Shown: positions 7,546 through 16,968 of the stretch, in pieces | Numbering within the stretch: the stretch's first letter is position 1 | Layout: each line of letters begins with the position of its first letter | Origin: Bacteroidales bacterium | GTDB taxonomy: Bacteria; Bacteroidota; Bacteroidia; Bacteroidales; CAIWKO01 | DNA length: 32,052 bases | Assembly (NCBI GenBank): GCA_023228145.1 | Contig: JALOBU010000035.1 | Span: forward strand, 1 to 32,052 | Direction of reading: 5' to 3' | Translations under genes and position numbers: made by a program | Notes under the pieces: model-generated | The model's input: the letters and a program-made list of their open reading frames with translations, nothing else | What the model was told of the DNA's origin: nothing | Database searches by the model: none

Positions 7546-9915
7546 ATGATAAATAAAATATTTTTCGGCTTACTGTTTCTTTTTTCAGCTTATACGGTTA
7601 AAGCACAGCCCTCAACCAAAAGTATAAGCGATACGGTTGATATACTGAATTATGACATTAACCTTCGTCTGGTAAATCTGTCAACCAAAAACATTTCCGG
7701 TTTTACAACAATTAAATTTACTCCCAAAGTTGACAATCTTGCTTCGTTAAAACTTGACCTGCTGAAACTCCACATGGATTCTGTCCATTTTGAGAATGCC
7801 CCGCTTACAACATATAATTACAATGACACTGTTTTATCAATAAATCTTCCTTCCCCAATGAATATGGATGATACGGCTTATCTGAGCGTTTTTTATCATG
7901 GTGCGCCGCAGGTTGATGCTTCGGGCTGGGGAGGTTTTTATTTTACGAACGACAGCAGTTATGCTTACAATCTGGGCGTGGGTTTCGAGGCAGTACCTCA
8001 TAACTATGGGCGTGTGTGGTTCCCATGTATTGATGATTTTGTTGACCGGGCTACTTATGATTGCAGGATTACAGTAAAAAATGAAAAAATGGCAGTCTGC
8101 GGAGGCACGTTGGTTTCTGTAATCGACAATGGTGATAATACCAGTACATATTACTGGAGGCTTCACGACCCCATTCCCACTTATCTTGCATCCGTTGCTG
8201 TGGGGCCTTATGTTGCGGTTCAGGATACTTTTGCCGGAATAAACGGGGATATTCCAATAAGTATTTATGTGCCTTCTAACTATATCACTGCCACACAAAA
8301 TTCATTTATTCATCTGAAAGAAATATTAACCGCTTATGAAACACGTTTCGGGCCTTATCGCTGGGAACGTGTTGGTTATGTCGGCGTCCCCTTTGACGGC
8401 GGCGCGATGGAGCATGCAGCCAATATTGCTTATCCATTGATTACAATTAATGGTAATCTGACATACGAATCTCTTTATGCTCACGAACTTGCTCATAACT
8501 GGTTCGGAAATCTGGTTACGTGTAGCACAGCCGGTGATATGTGGATAAATGAAGGCTGGGCAAGGCATTGTGAAGCCATTTATCAAGAACATTTGTATGG
8601 CATTGATTCTTACAAGCAGGAAATAAGAGATAATCATCTTTATGTGGTCAGGGCATTACATATTGTTGATGATGAATATCGGGCACTTTACGGAATCCCT
8701 GATGAATACACATACAGCTCTACAGTTTATGATAAAGGCGCCGATGTGGTTCACACACTTCGGAATTACTTAGGCGACGACTTATTTTTTCCTGCAGTAA
8801 AAGCATTAATGGAAACTTACCAGCATAATGATATTTCTTCTTTTGAAATGAGAAATTTCCTTAGCACTCAGACAGGTATTGATTTAACTGATTTTTTTCA
8901 GGCATGGGTATTCAGCCCGGGATTTCCGCACTTCTCGATAGATTCTTTTAAAATTACCCAAACCACACCACAGACAAAAGTTAAAGTTTGGGTTAGGCAA
9001 AAATTAAATAATCATCCTGATTTTGCAAACTCAAACCATGTGGAGATAACTTTCGGAAAAAACGACTGGCAATTTTATACTGATTCGCTTCATTTTTCAG
9101 GTCAGTTTGGCTCTAAAGAGTTTATAGTTCCGTTTGAACCCGATTTTGCAATGATGGATTTTAACGAGAAAATCTCTGATGCAACAACGGATGTTCACAA
9201 AGTGTTGAAAACAACGGGCATGATGGATTACCTCACAGCATTGTGTCGCGTGGAAGTTATGAATATTTCAGATTCGGCTTTTGTCAGGGTAGAACACAAC
9301 TGGGTGGCTCCCGACTCATTAAAAGAAGTAAACCCTGATATAGTAAGGTTGTCAGATTATCATTACTGGAATGTTGATGGAATATTTCCGGAAAATTTCA
9401 GGGCAAAAGGCCGTTTTAATTATAACAGGCAGGTGAGTTCATCGCTGGGGAATCTTGATGATGTGTTGCTTTCAACTATTGCTTCAGCGGATTCTTTACT
9501 TTTACTATACAGGCCCGGGGCATGGGCTGATTGGAAAATAACACATTTTTCTCGTTGGGGAACTTCAAGCGCGGGAATGCTGATTGCCGATACGCTTAAA
9601 AAAGGAGAATATACTTTTGCGATTGGTACACCCTATCTGGCAAACCTTACAGAAAAAACAACAAAAAATCAAATTTTAACGGTATATCCTAATCCCTCAA
9701 ATAAAATCTTTACTTTTTCGTTTTTGATAAAAGAAAAAGCCCGGTTGGAAATTTATGACATTTCGGGAAAAGAAATTTTTAAAATGAGTCTTCAAAAAAA
9801 CAGGACTTCTTTTTCATGGGATGCAGCATCGTATCCTCAGGGAACTTATTTTGCAAGGTTGATATCCGAAAATGGCAATCTGCTTGCCGAAACGAAACTA
9901 AGTATTGTTAAATAA
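7546..9915 (+). CDS. M1-family zinc metallopeptidase exported by T9SS
   Basis: This is a 789-residue aminopeptidase N-like enzyme predicted to remove N-terminal residues from peptides outside the cell. The signal peptide covers 1-20 (ending VKA). The beta-sandwich N-terminal domain runs to about 250. The substrate-binding motif reads GAMEH (286-290), the Bacteroidota-style variant of GAMEN. The zinc site is complete: HELAH at 313-317 and E336 exactly 18 residues later, with E314 as general base. Y395 in STVYDKGA is the likely transition-state tyrosine. After the thermolysin-like domain come beta-rich regions, then a type A T9SS sorting domain at about 703-789 (from TVYPNPSN). The OmpA-domain gene begins 6 nt downstream, so the two are probably cotranscribed. 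Confidence 0.93.
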   Translation: MINKIFFGLLFLFSAYTVKAQPSTKSISDTVDILNYDINLRLVNLSTKNISGFTTIKFTPKVDNLASLKLDLLKLHMDSVHFENAPLTTYNYNDTVLSINLPSPMNMDDTAYLSVFYHGAPQVDASGWGGFYFTNDSSYAYNLGVGFEAVPHNYGRVWFPCIDDFVDRATYDCRITVKNEKMAVCGGTLVSVIDNGDNTSTYYWRLHDPIPTYLASVAVGPYVAVQDTFAGINGDIPISIYVPSNYITATQNSFIHLKEILTAYETRFGPYRWERVGYVGVPFDGGAMEHAANIAYPLITINGNLTYESLYAHELAHNWFGNLVTCSTAGDMWINEGWARHCEAIYQEHLYGIDSYKQEIRDNHLYVVRALHIVDDEYRALYGIPDEYTYSSTVYDKGADVVHTLRNYLGDDLFFPAVKALMETYQHNDISSFEMRNFLSTQTGIDLTDFFQAWVFSPGFPHFSIDSFKITQTTPQTKVKVWVRQKLNNHPDFANSNHVEITFGKNDWQFYTDSLHFSGQFGSKEFIVPFEPDFAMMDFNEKISDATTDVHKVLKTTGMMDYLTALCRVEVMNISDSAFVRVEHNWVAPDSLKEVNPDIVRLSDYHYWNVDGIFPENFRAKGRFNYNRQVSSSLGNLDDVLLSTIASADSLLLLYRPGAWADWKITHFSRWGTSSAGMLIADTLKKGEYTFAIGTPYLANLTEKTTKNQILTVYPNPSNKIFTFSFLIKEKARLEIYDISGKEIFKMSLQKNRTSFSWDAASYPQGTYFARLISENGNLLAETKLSIVK

Positions 9916-9921
9916 AGCAGG

Positions 9922-11226
9922 ATGAGGAATTTGTTTTTTTTATTGGTGTTTGCCTGTTCAAATGTTTATTTGTTTTCACAAAATACTTTTACAATTAAAC
10001 CCGAGAATGCCGATTGTAAAAAACCTGTCGAAATTAAAGACACTATTTTCGGACCTACAAATGCCGCCCCATCAGGATATGGTGCTGTCATGGAAATATC
10101 CGGAGAGAAAAACAGCCTGTATGCTTTTGAACAGGAACATAATACCTGCTGGTACTTTTTTAAAGCACCCTATGACGCACAGCTTGAATTTGATATAATT
10201 CCTGTAAATAGCAACGATGACTATGATTTTATTTTGTATAAATACAATGGCAGGACTTTTTGCAGCGATGTGGCTGAAAAAAAGATTTTGCCTGTCAGGA
10301 CATGTATTTCCCGTAATGATAAAAAAATTGGCAGTAAAACAGGCCTCTCAAAAACAGCCATACATGAATTCATTCATTCAGGTCCGGGGCCTTCATATAG
10401 CAAAAGCCTGAGGGTGAAAAAAGGTGACATTTTTTACTTAGTTGTTGATAATGTATATCCAAAAGGCTCGGGACATACTATCGTTTTGCATTATACCGAT
10501 ATAAAAAAACCGGCGGAAAATAGTATCACCGAAAACAAAACTTCGGGGAATAATAATCAGCAGAAACCCAAAGTAGTTGTCCCGGAAAATGCCACCGTAA
10601 ATATCAATATTGTTGATAAGGTTACACAACAACTTGTAAAAGCCAACGTAAAAATATTTTTTAAAAACAAAACCGGAGAAGCCCCTTTATTCTCGTTCGA
10701 CAGCGTTTCGTCCTGTGTGGCTTCTTTGCCGCTCTCATCATCATTTTCCATAAAAACGGAAGCCGAAGAATATTTTGACCAGATAAAAGACTTTAAAACC
10801 AGTGCTACAGGGGAAAATGTAATAATTAAAATTGAACTCGACAGAATAATGGCAGGGCAGAATATTGTTTTTGATAATATTCTTTTTTATGGGAATTCTG
10901 CCGCCTTTTTACCCGAGTCAAAACCCGTAATTGATGTTATTGCAAGCACCATGAAACGTAATGGAAAATTAAAGATAGAAATACATGGTCATGTGAATTG
11001 CCCTTCTAATTGGGAGGATTGTAATAATATGCAGGAGCACAATATGCAGTTGTCTGTAAACCGTGCCAAAGCAGTATATGACTACCTTGAAGACAAAGGG
11101 ATTGAAACAAACAGAATGGCATATAAAGGATTTGGCGCTACAAAAATGTTATTTCCCGATGCACGCAGCGAAGACAGAATGAAGAAAAACCGAAGGGTGG
11201 AAATTTTAATTATCAGCAACGATTAA
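9922..11226 (+). CDS. OmpA-family C-terminal domain protein with N-terminal PPC-like region
   Basis: This 434-residue envelope protein has a signal peptide (1-20, ending LFSQ). Residues 30-195 form a beta-sandwich region with CWYFFKAPYDAQLEFDI and DYDFILYKYNG, resembling pre-peptidase C-terminal (PPC-like) domains. A linker rich in Asn, Lys and Thr follows (196-222), then a carboxypeptidase-regulatory-like segment (223-310) and an OmpA domain (313-434). The OmpA domain has the expected LSVNRAKAVYDYL and a terminal KKNRRVEILI, so non-covalent peptidoglycan binding is likely. An insertion with two cysteines (C360, C367) lies after the first strand-helix unit. It follows the M1 peptidase gene by 6 nt, and its stop is only 3 nt from the convergent gene's stop. 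Confidence 0.85.
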   Translation: MRNLFFLLVFACSNVYLFSQNTFTIKPENADCKKPVEIKDTIFGPTNAAPSGYGAVMEISGEKNSLYAFEQEHNTCWYFFKAPYDAQLEFDIIPVNSNDDYDFILYKYNGRTFCSDVAEKKILPVRTCISRNDKKIGSKTGLSKTAIHEFIHSGPGPSYSKSLRVKKGDIFYLVVDNVYPKGSGHTIVLHYTDIKKPAENSITENKTSGNNNQQKPKVVVPENATVNINIVDKVTQQLVKANVKIFFKNKTGEAPLFSFDSVSSCVASLPLSSSFSIKTEAEEYFDQIKDFKTSATGENVIIKIELDRIMAGQNIVFDNILFYGNSAAFLPESKPVIDVIASTMKRNGKLKIEIHGHVNCPSNWEDCNNMQEHNMQLSVNRAKAVYDYLEDKGIETNRMAYKGFGATKMLFPDARSEDRMKKNRRVEILIISND

Positions 11227-11229
11227 ACC

Positions 11230-13422
11230 TTAACCCTTTCGGGTACCTGCTTTTTTTAAGAAGCCAATAATAAAATAAAGAAAAAACATAAACAGTGAAA
11301 CAGCAGAAATGTATAACCCTGCTTTTACCGGTTTAAAATTGTATCGGAACAAAATTGTGTTTTTACCTTCCGGAACTTGTGCTCCCAACATTCCAAAGTT
11401 CACCTTTATAATATCCGACTTTTTTTCATTAACCTGCAATTCCCATCCCGGGTAATAATTCTGAAGCAAACAAAGTAAGCGTGGACTTTTTGTTATGGAC
11501 TGGATTTTGATTTCGTAAGGCGAAAATGCGGAAATCCATACGGTGTCAACATTTGAATATGTTAAAGGTGAAACTTTGTTAAGTTGGTTATACTCATTTT
11601 GCGGCAGGTAACAGATTTTGCTAACAGCAACAGATGATATGTTTTTGTTATGTTTTGCAGAATATTCACTGCAAAATCCCGATGCCAAAAACACAGGAAA
11701 GTTATTTATAAGTTTATTAAAATTTTCCGGCAGGGAGTCAACAAGATATGTGTACCCTTTAAAAGCAATAGGCGCAAATCCGTCATAAGCAATATGTTTA
11801 TGAAACGTGCAAAGATTTTTCCAGAAAGGGCCTTCGTTTAAGCCGCATGTATCACAATTTTGCGAAACAAGCCTGTCGTTTTTTATGTGAAATCCCTCAG
11901 GAAATCCTTTGCTGATTTTTTTTACCATTCCGGCATTAAAATTTTTATAATAAACGGTATATGGTGCGTTAAGTTGTGAAGAAAATATGGCATCGGAAAC
12001 AAAAAGAAAGGCGATAAAAAGAACAAGTTTTTTTCTGTTCTTAATAAAAACAATCCCTATTGTAAAAAATACAAGAAAGGCCATCTGTACGACACTTTGA
12101 AATGCAATGTGCTGCCTGATGAAAGATATTTCGGATGCCTTGAAAAGTTCATTTTTAATGAATCCTTTTATCATTAGATATCCTTCTAAACGTGACTGAA
12201 TCAACATCCAAAGTAAAAACCCGCTCGTTATTATTATCATGCCAATAAGTTTTTTATCTCTGAAATTTTCTTTACTCAAAAAGGTATTTAGCCCGTATCC
12301 TGCCATAAGTAAAAAGAAAAATATAATAAAAAACCTGAAAAGGGAAGGGAAGCGAAACATCCCCATCAAGGGAACGTATTTGTATAAAAATTCACGAACA
12401 GGCAGATAATTGCCCATGGATGCAAGAAGGCTCAGCAGCCCGAACACAAGAAATAAACGATAAATTCCCGGAGATTTTTTTAACAAAGCATAAAAAAAGA
12501 AAATAAGCATAAAAATGCCAAAGTATGCATTCGACATGGACAAATCGGTATCATAATATGACATATTCCGGATAACGGCAAAAGGAAGCAGGAAAGAAAT
12601 CATACTGCGAGGAGAAAAAGGGCAAAACCCTGCCATTTCGGGAGAAACATTTCCTCCTCTTGTAACATGAGGAATAAGATAATAAACCGAAACTAAAAGT
12701 ACCATGCTGAAAAGCAGTGTAGATATTATAGCTGTGAAATTTAGCAGAATAAACCTTTTTAGCTGTTTAAGTTTTTTTTCTTTAATTAATTTAATGATAA
12801 AAAAACAAAACAGGGAAACAAGAAAATAAAATAGTATAAATAAAAAAGCCGGGTATCCGCCCGAGATAAGCATAAACATAAAAAAGGAAAAATACAGAGC
12901 GTTTTTTAAATGTTGTTTTTCAAATAACAGTATAAATTGAGATAAAATAAGCGGAATCCAGGCACCACTTATAGTAAAAGTGAAATGCTGAGAGTTTCCG
13001 ATAAAAAATCCCGAAAAAACATAGGCAACAGCTACAAAAAAACATACTGATATATCAAACTTAAGCGTTTTGCAGAGGAAAAACATCCCGAAAGCTGCGA
13101 TACACAAATGCAGAATGTATTCAATATGCAGGGAAAAAATATCGTATCCGTATAAAATACTAACAATCCAGGTAACAGGATACCACGCACCGCTTTGCGG
13201 GTCGGCATGTATGGGGTAGCCCAAGACCTGAAAAGGATTCCAAAAGGGCAAAAATCCATTTCGTAGCGACTCGGCAATCATGTAACGCCAGGGATAATAA
13301 CAATCAATCATGTCATATTTAAGCGGGTGTTTCATCATTGAAATCTGCCAGTAACCGGCCACAACAATAACGAAAAGCAACAGGTAAGGAAACCATGATT
13401 TTCTGCTTATTTGCAGAAGCAT
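11230..13422 (-). CDS. YfhO-like polytopic membrane protein (GT-C type glycosyltransferase candidate)
   Basis: This 730-residue protein has about a dozen hydrophobic segments spread over residues 10-470, one at about 700-722, and an extracytoplasmic soluble region in between (about 475-700). The first periplasmic loop contains KYDMIDCYYPWRYM (34-47), a position where GT-C enzymes often carry a catalytic Asp, and WNPFQVLGYPIHADPQSGAWYP follows shortly after in the manner of the YfhO family. In Bacillus subtilis YfhO acts in lipoteichoic acid glycosylation; that is family knowledge, not shown here. The role is likely transfer of a sugar from a lipid carrier outside the membrane. It diverges from the O-acylation operon at 13637 across 214 nt and converges with the OmpA gene. 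Confidence 0.75.
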   Translation of the reverse strand: MLLQISRKSWFPYLLLFVIVVAGYWQISMMKHPLKYDMIDCYYPWRYMIAESLRNGFLPFWNPFQVLGYPIHADPQSGAWYPVTWIVSILYGYDIFSLHIEYILHLCIAAFGMFFLCKTLKFDISVCFFVAVAYVFSGFFIGNSQHFTFTISGAWIPLILSQFILLFEKQHLKNALYFSFFMFMLISGGYPAFLFILFYFLVSLFCFFIIKLIKEKKLKQLKRFILLNFTAIISTLLFSMVLLVSVYYLIPHVTRGGNVSPEMAGFCPFSPRSMISFLLPFAVIRNMSYYDTDLSMSNAYFGIFMLIFFFYALLKKSPGIYRLFLVFGLLSLLASMGNYLPVREFLYKYVPLMGMFRFPSLFRFFIIFFFLLMAGYGLNTFLSKENFRDKKLIGMIIITSGFLLWMLIQSRLEGYLMIKGFIKNELFKASEISFIRQHIAFQSVVQMAFLVFFTIGIVFIKNRKKLVLFIAFLFVSDAIFSSQLNAPYTVYYKNFNAGMVKKISKGFPEGFHIKNDRLVSQNCDTCGLNEGPFWKNLCTFHKHIAYDGFAPIAFKGYTYLVDSLPENFNKLINNFPVFLASGFCSEYSAKHNKNISSVAVSKICYLPQNEYNQLNKVSPLTYSNVDTVWISAFSPYEIKIQSITKSPRLLCLLQNYYPGWELQVNEKKSDIIKVNFGMLGAQVPEGKNTILFRYNFKPVKAGLYISAVSLFMFFLYFIIGFLKKAGTRKG

Positions 13423-13484
13423 AAGTTTAAATTTTTATCTACAATATTACGTAAAATATCAGCTTCATGTTCTGTTAAGGTTAG

Positions 13485-13531
13485 AAAGACCTTTGTTATT
13501 TGACAAAAAATTACGAATTTTGCAGGTCTTT
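13485..13531. repeat. Inverted repeat flanking the operon promoter
   Basis: AAAGACC (13485-13491) and GGTCTTT (13525-13531) are perfect inverted copies separated by 33 nt. They bracket the candidate promoter for the 13637 operon closely, so they could be half-sites for a regulator or a looped structure. This may be chance in AT-rich DNA. Confidence 0.4.
13492..13522 (+). promoter_or_regulatory. Candidate promoter for the five-gene O-acylation operon
   Basis: TTTG at 13492-13495 is followed after 19 nt by GAATTTTG at 13515-13522, one mismatch from TAnnTTTG with ideal spacing. Transcription would begin near 13529, leaving a leader of about 108 nt before the ATG at 13637. Confidence 0.5.
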
Positions 13532-13636
13532 TTCAAAAAGAAACGGTGTTGCAAAGAACTGTTAATTACTCCCCGAAACATACGTTTTGCTTCATAGCAA
13601 TTTATTATTTAGAAATAAAAACTAAGGATAATAGCT

Positions 13637-15121
13637 ATGTATAAGAAGCCTGTAATTGCTCTGCTTATTATTATATTTATCAATATAATGTTGTTAGGGT
13701 ATTCAATGTTATATAGCTATACTGATAATTTGTGGGTGAAGAAAAATATCCGGTTTCTTACTTTGGCAAAAATATTTAGTTTTACAGATGACGAGACTAA
13801 TGTTGCCGCCGACAGCCTCCTTCAGGCTTATTTGTCAAATACGGTAAGTAACGATTCGATACTGAGGCGCGATAATATTTCTAAAATAGGTCCTAAAAAA
13901 CAAAATATTTTTTTATATAACCCTGAAGTTGGAGATGAAAGGGCGCTTGACAATTTTTTTGAACACATACTTCTAAAAAAAGACTCTCTTGTTATTCGTA
14001 TTGCACATTACGGAGATTCTCAGCTTGAAGGCGACAGAATGTCTTATGTTATTCGCCAGAAAATGCATAAAAAATTTGGCGGCTCAGGCATAGGTTACGT
14101 GCCCATGAAAGACTTGGCGCCTGTCAGCTATATCCGGAAAAACAGTCGTAACTGGAAGAGATATACTGTTTTTCACGACAAATACAATACTAATTTTTAT
14201 GGGCTTTCCGGTACCGTTTGCCTTTTTACAAAATATGCTGTCATGCAAGAAGAAGAAAGTGACAGCCTGAAAACAAATATTCCCGAAACAGAGCCTGCAG
14301 AAAATGATGTTGCTGTTTATTATAATGCGCATGTTATCGTTAAAGCCGGTACCAAATATTCTTATAATAATATTTCTTTTTTATATGGCAATACTGACGA
14401 AAAATGTGTTGTTAATTTTTATGACAATAACAACGGAACGAAAATAACAACCGATACGTTAACTCCAAGTAGGGGTGTGTGTATGCACAAAACGAATATT
14501 GGAAATGTACTTAACATTAAAATTGAATTCCTTGCCGACCAAAGTCCGGATTTTTACGGAATGTATTTTGACAGCTATCATGGTGTTCAGGTTGATAATT
14601 ATGCTATACGGGGGCATTCCGGTGACGGGCTGTTGATGATAGATGATAATCATCTTGCCAAAATGCTTCAAATTACAAACACCAAACTCATAATATTTCA
14701 ATATGGAGCGAATGCAGTACCTTATATCCGGTCAGAAAAAGTTTGTGATGCCATCGGAGACATATATTATAAATTATTTATGAAGTTCAAAAAGGCTGCC
14801 CCGGATATTAGCATCCTTGTCATTGGTGCAGGCGATATGGCCAGTGGTGGTGATGGCGGTTATACCTCTTACCGCTGGTTGCCCAAAATAAATGAAATGC
14901 AGAAAAACGCCGCCTTTAAAGCCGGGTGTGCTTATTGGGACCTTTTTAATATGATGGGAGGTGCTAACTCTATTCTTGTTTGGACTAAAAGAAATCTTGC
15001 AGTAACCAATGGGCATTTTTCTGCCCAAGGACAAGAAATTGTTGCTAACGAAATTGTGGAAGCTCTGATGATTGAATACAACAATTATATACATCAAAAG
15101 AAAAATAAAAACCTCAACTGA
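13637..15121 (+). CDS. Membrane-anchored SGNH/GDSL-like protein, first gene of O-acylation operon
   Basis: This 494-residue protein has one N-terminal membrane segment (about 6-28) and an extracytoplasmic SGNH-like domain. Block I is AHYGDSQLEGDR with the nucleophile candidate S128; block II glycine is at GHSGDG (326-331); block III is FQYGANA with N359; the block V histidine is H460 in NGHFSAQG. The Asp usually found three residues before the His is Thr here (T457), so the classical triad is incomplete and activity may be altered or lost. A large insertion (about 150-320) lies between blocks I and II. By analogy with DltD, AlgJ/AlgX or PatB it may pass or remove acyl groups on a surface glycan. 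Its stop overlaps the next start by one base (TGATG), which indicates translational coupling. Confidence 0.8.
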   Translation: MYKKPVIALLIIIFINIMLLGYSMLYSYTDNLWVKKNIRFLTLAKIFSFTDDETNVAADSLLQAYLSNTVSNDSILRRDNISKIGPKKQNIFLYNPEVGDERALDNFFEHILLKKDSLVIRIAHYGDSQLEGDRMSYVIRQKMHKKFGGSGIGYVPMKDLAPVSYIRKNSRNWKRYTVFHDKYNTNFYGLSGTVCLFTKYAVMQEEESDSLKTNIPETEPAENDVAVYYNAHVIVKAGTKYSYNNISFLYGNTDEKCVVNFYDNNNGTKITTDTLTPSRGVCMHKTNIGNVLNIKIEFLADQSPDFYGMYFDSYHGVQVDNYAIRGHSGDGLLMIDDNHLAKMLQITNTKLIIFQYGANAVPYIRSEKVCDAIGDIYYKLFMKFKKAAPDISILVIGAGDMASGGDGGYTSYRWLPKINEMQKNAAFKAGCAYWDLFNMMGGANSILVWTKRNLAVTNGHFSAQGQEIVANEIVEALMIEYNNYIHQKKNKNLN

Positions 15122-16962
15122 TGTTACGTTCGTGGTATAAAAAAACAGCATTTTCTTTTTTACTGCTGGCAGTGACTTTACTGCTTGTATCCTCGGCATA
15201 TATCAACCCTGTTTTTACAAAGAAAACAACAGACCCGCTGGTTATTAACCCGCAATATGTTGATTCGCTTATAAAATATCGTGCATATTATCCTTTTATT
15301 CGTTATGAAATTAATTTTATTGAATGGCAGAATGTTACTGCTGTCAGGAATTTTTTTCAGAAAGTGTCACAAACAGGCACAAGAAAACTGAAAATTCTCC
15401 ACATCGGTGATTCTCATATTCAGGCCGACATACCTTCGGGATATATCCGTGAACGACTTCAGGAAGTTCTTGGTTATGGCGGAAGAGGCTTGATTTTTCC
15501 GTATAAGGCAGCCGCAACACATGCAGCTTATGATTATAAAACAAGTTGTACAGGAAAATGGGATTATAATAAAAGCATTCATCGCGACATTAAATACGAT
15601 ATGGGGCTTATTGGCGCAACTGTTTATACAAACGACAGCAATGCTTCTTTTAAGATTACTTTCAGAGAAGGATTTATACGTGAAAACTTTACATTAATAA
15701 AAATTTACTGTAAACAAGATTCACTGAGCTTTGACCTTAAAGTAAAAACAAATCAGGGAACTAGCCCGGTGCACATTGATTGTAATGATGTGAATTCCGG
15801 AAAACCATATGTGTCGTTTCAGATTTCAAATGCGACAGATACCTTAGAAGTGTTTGTTAATAAAACAGAAAAAAAACAAACCTTTTTTGAATGCTATGGG
15901 CTTATGATTGAAAGTAACGATGACAAGGGCATTTTATATTGCAGCACAGGTATCAATGGTGCCGGATATAGAAGTTTATTAAGGCAGAATGCTTTCGGGC
16001 AACAACTTACAGAACTGCAGCCAGATTTGGTAATAATTGATTTTGGCGCCAATGACTTCTATCGAGGAGCCTATAACGATAAAGACATGGAAGCAAACCT
16101 GGTGAAAATTATTGACATCATACAAAATGCATCCCCTGAAACTTCAATTTTAATTTCAAATGCCCAGAATATTTACGCAAGAAGAAAATACAACGTGCCC
16201 CAGTGCAAGGATTTTATGGAAATGACAAAAAGGGTAGCAGGCTATCGCAACTGTGCCTTTTATGATTACTATAATGTCAGCGGAGGAAATTTGTCAATGA
16301 ATAAATGGTTGAAATACGGCCTGGCGCGCAACGACAAAGTTCATCTTTCCGCTCCGGGTTATTATATTCGCGGAGAATTATATCTGAATGCCATTTTAAA
16401 CTCTTATGCTTGTTGGCTCCAAAATCAGGAAGAGGGCCTTATCGCTTCTAACCATGTTATTGATACGCTTACTTTAAAAAAGTATTTCAGTGAAGATATC
16501 AATTTTACAAAAGAAAACACCAAAACACAAAAGCCTGTTGCCTATAACAATGAAGAAGTGCTTGAAACAGATGATAACAATATCACATATTATAAAATAC
16601 GTAGCGGAGATAACCTGGGCAGTATTGCAGAACGTTTTGGTGTTAAGGTCAGCCAGTTACAATACTGGAATGGATTGTCGGGGACTAAAATTATTGCCGG
16701 AGAAACTTTGATAATCTATAAGGGAGCAGCGAAGGCTACTCCACAAAACCCACAAAAAGAAAGTGTTCAGGGAAATAATAAAAAACCTGTTACTACAGCA
16801 ACCCTTCCTGCAAATAAAAGAAAAATAGTGTATAAAGTAAATTCCGGAGATACCCTTTGGGCTATTGCAAAAAAATATAATACCAGTATCGAAATAATTA
16901 AACAGGCCAACAACCTGAAATCAGATAAACTGAGCATAGGGCAAACATTAATAATACCATAA
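15121..16962 (+). CDS. SGNH/GDSL-family protein with two C-terminal LysM domains
   Basis: This is a 613-residue exported or membrane-anchored protein; the hydrophobic N-terminus covers about 9-27. The SGNH domain (about 90-430) has all catalytic blocks: HIGDSHIQAD with S98, G280 in GINGAG, FGAND with N311, and NDKVHLSAPG with D405 and H408. Unlike the preceding paralogue it keeps the full Ser-Asp-His triad. Two LysM modules follow, at about 490-533 (YKIRSGDNLGSIAERFG) and 570-613 (YKVNSGDTLWAIAKKYN), joined by a Gln/Lys/Pro/Thr-rich linker. LysM binds N-acetylglucosamine-containing glycans, normally peptidoglycan, so the acyl acceptor or substrate is probably cell-wall associated. Whether it is an acyltransferase or an esterase cannot be told from sequence. 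It starts 1 nt inside the previous gene and ends 6 nt before the MBOAT gene. Confidence 0.88.
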   Translation: MLRSWYKKTAFSFLLLAVTLLLVSSAYINPVFTKKTTDPLVINPQYVDSLIKYRAYYPFIRYEINFIEWQNVTAVRNFFQKVSQTGTRKLKILHIGDSHIQADIPSGYIRERLQEVLGYGGRGLIFPYKAAATHAAYDYKTSCTGKWDYNKSIHRDIKYDMGLIGATVYTNDSNASFKITFREGFIRENFTLIKIYCKQDSLSFDLKVKTNQGTSPVHIDCNDVNSGKPYVSFQISNATDTLEVFVNKTEKKQTFFECYGLMIESNDDKGILYCSTGINGAGYRSLLRQNAFGQQLTELQPDLVIIDFGANDFYRGAYNDKDMEANLVKIIDIIQNASPETSILISNAQNIYARRKYNVPQCKDFMEMTKRVAGYRNCAFYDYYNVSGGNLSMNKWLKYGLARNDKVHLSAPGYYIRGELYLNAILNSYACWLQNQEEGLIASNHVIDTLTLKKYFSEDINFTKENTKTQKPVAYNNEEVLETDDNNITYYKIRSGDNLGSIAERFGVKVSQLQYWNGLSGTKIIAGETLIIYKGAAKATPQNPQKESVQGNNKKPVTTATLPANKRKIVYKVNSGDTLWAIAKKYNTSIEIIKQANNLKSDKLSIGQTLIIP

Positions 16963-16968
16963 CGCGAG

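Noticed and set aside
13549..13589. Second promoter nearer the SGNH operon (TTG with TACGTTTTG)
   Set aside because: The spacing between the elements is about 30 nt and the -7 word has an extra base.
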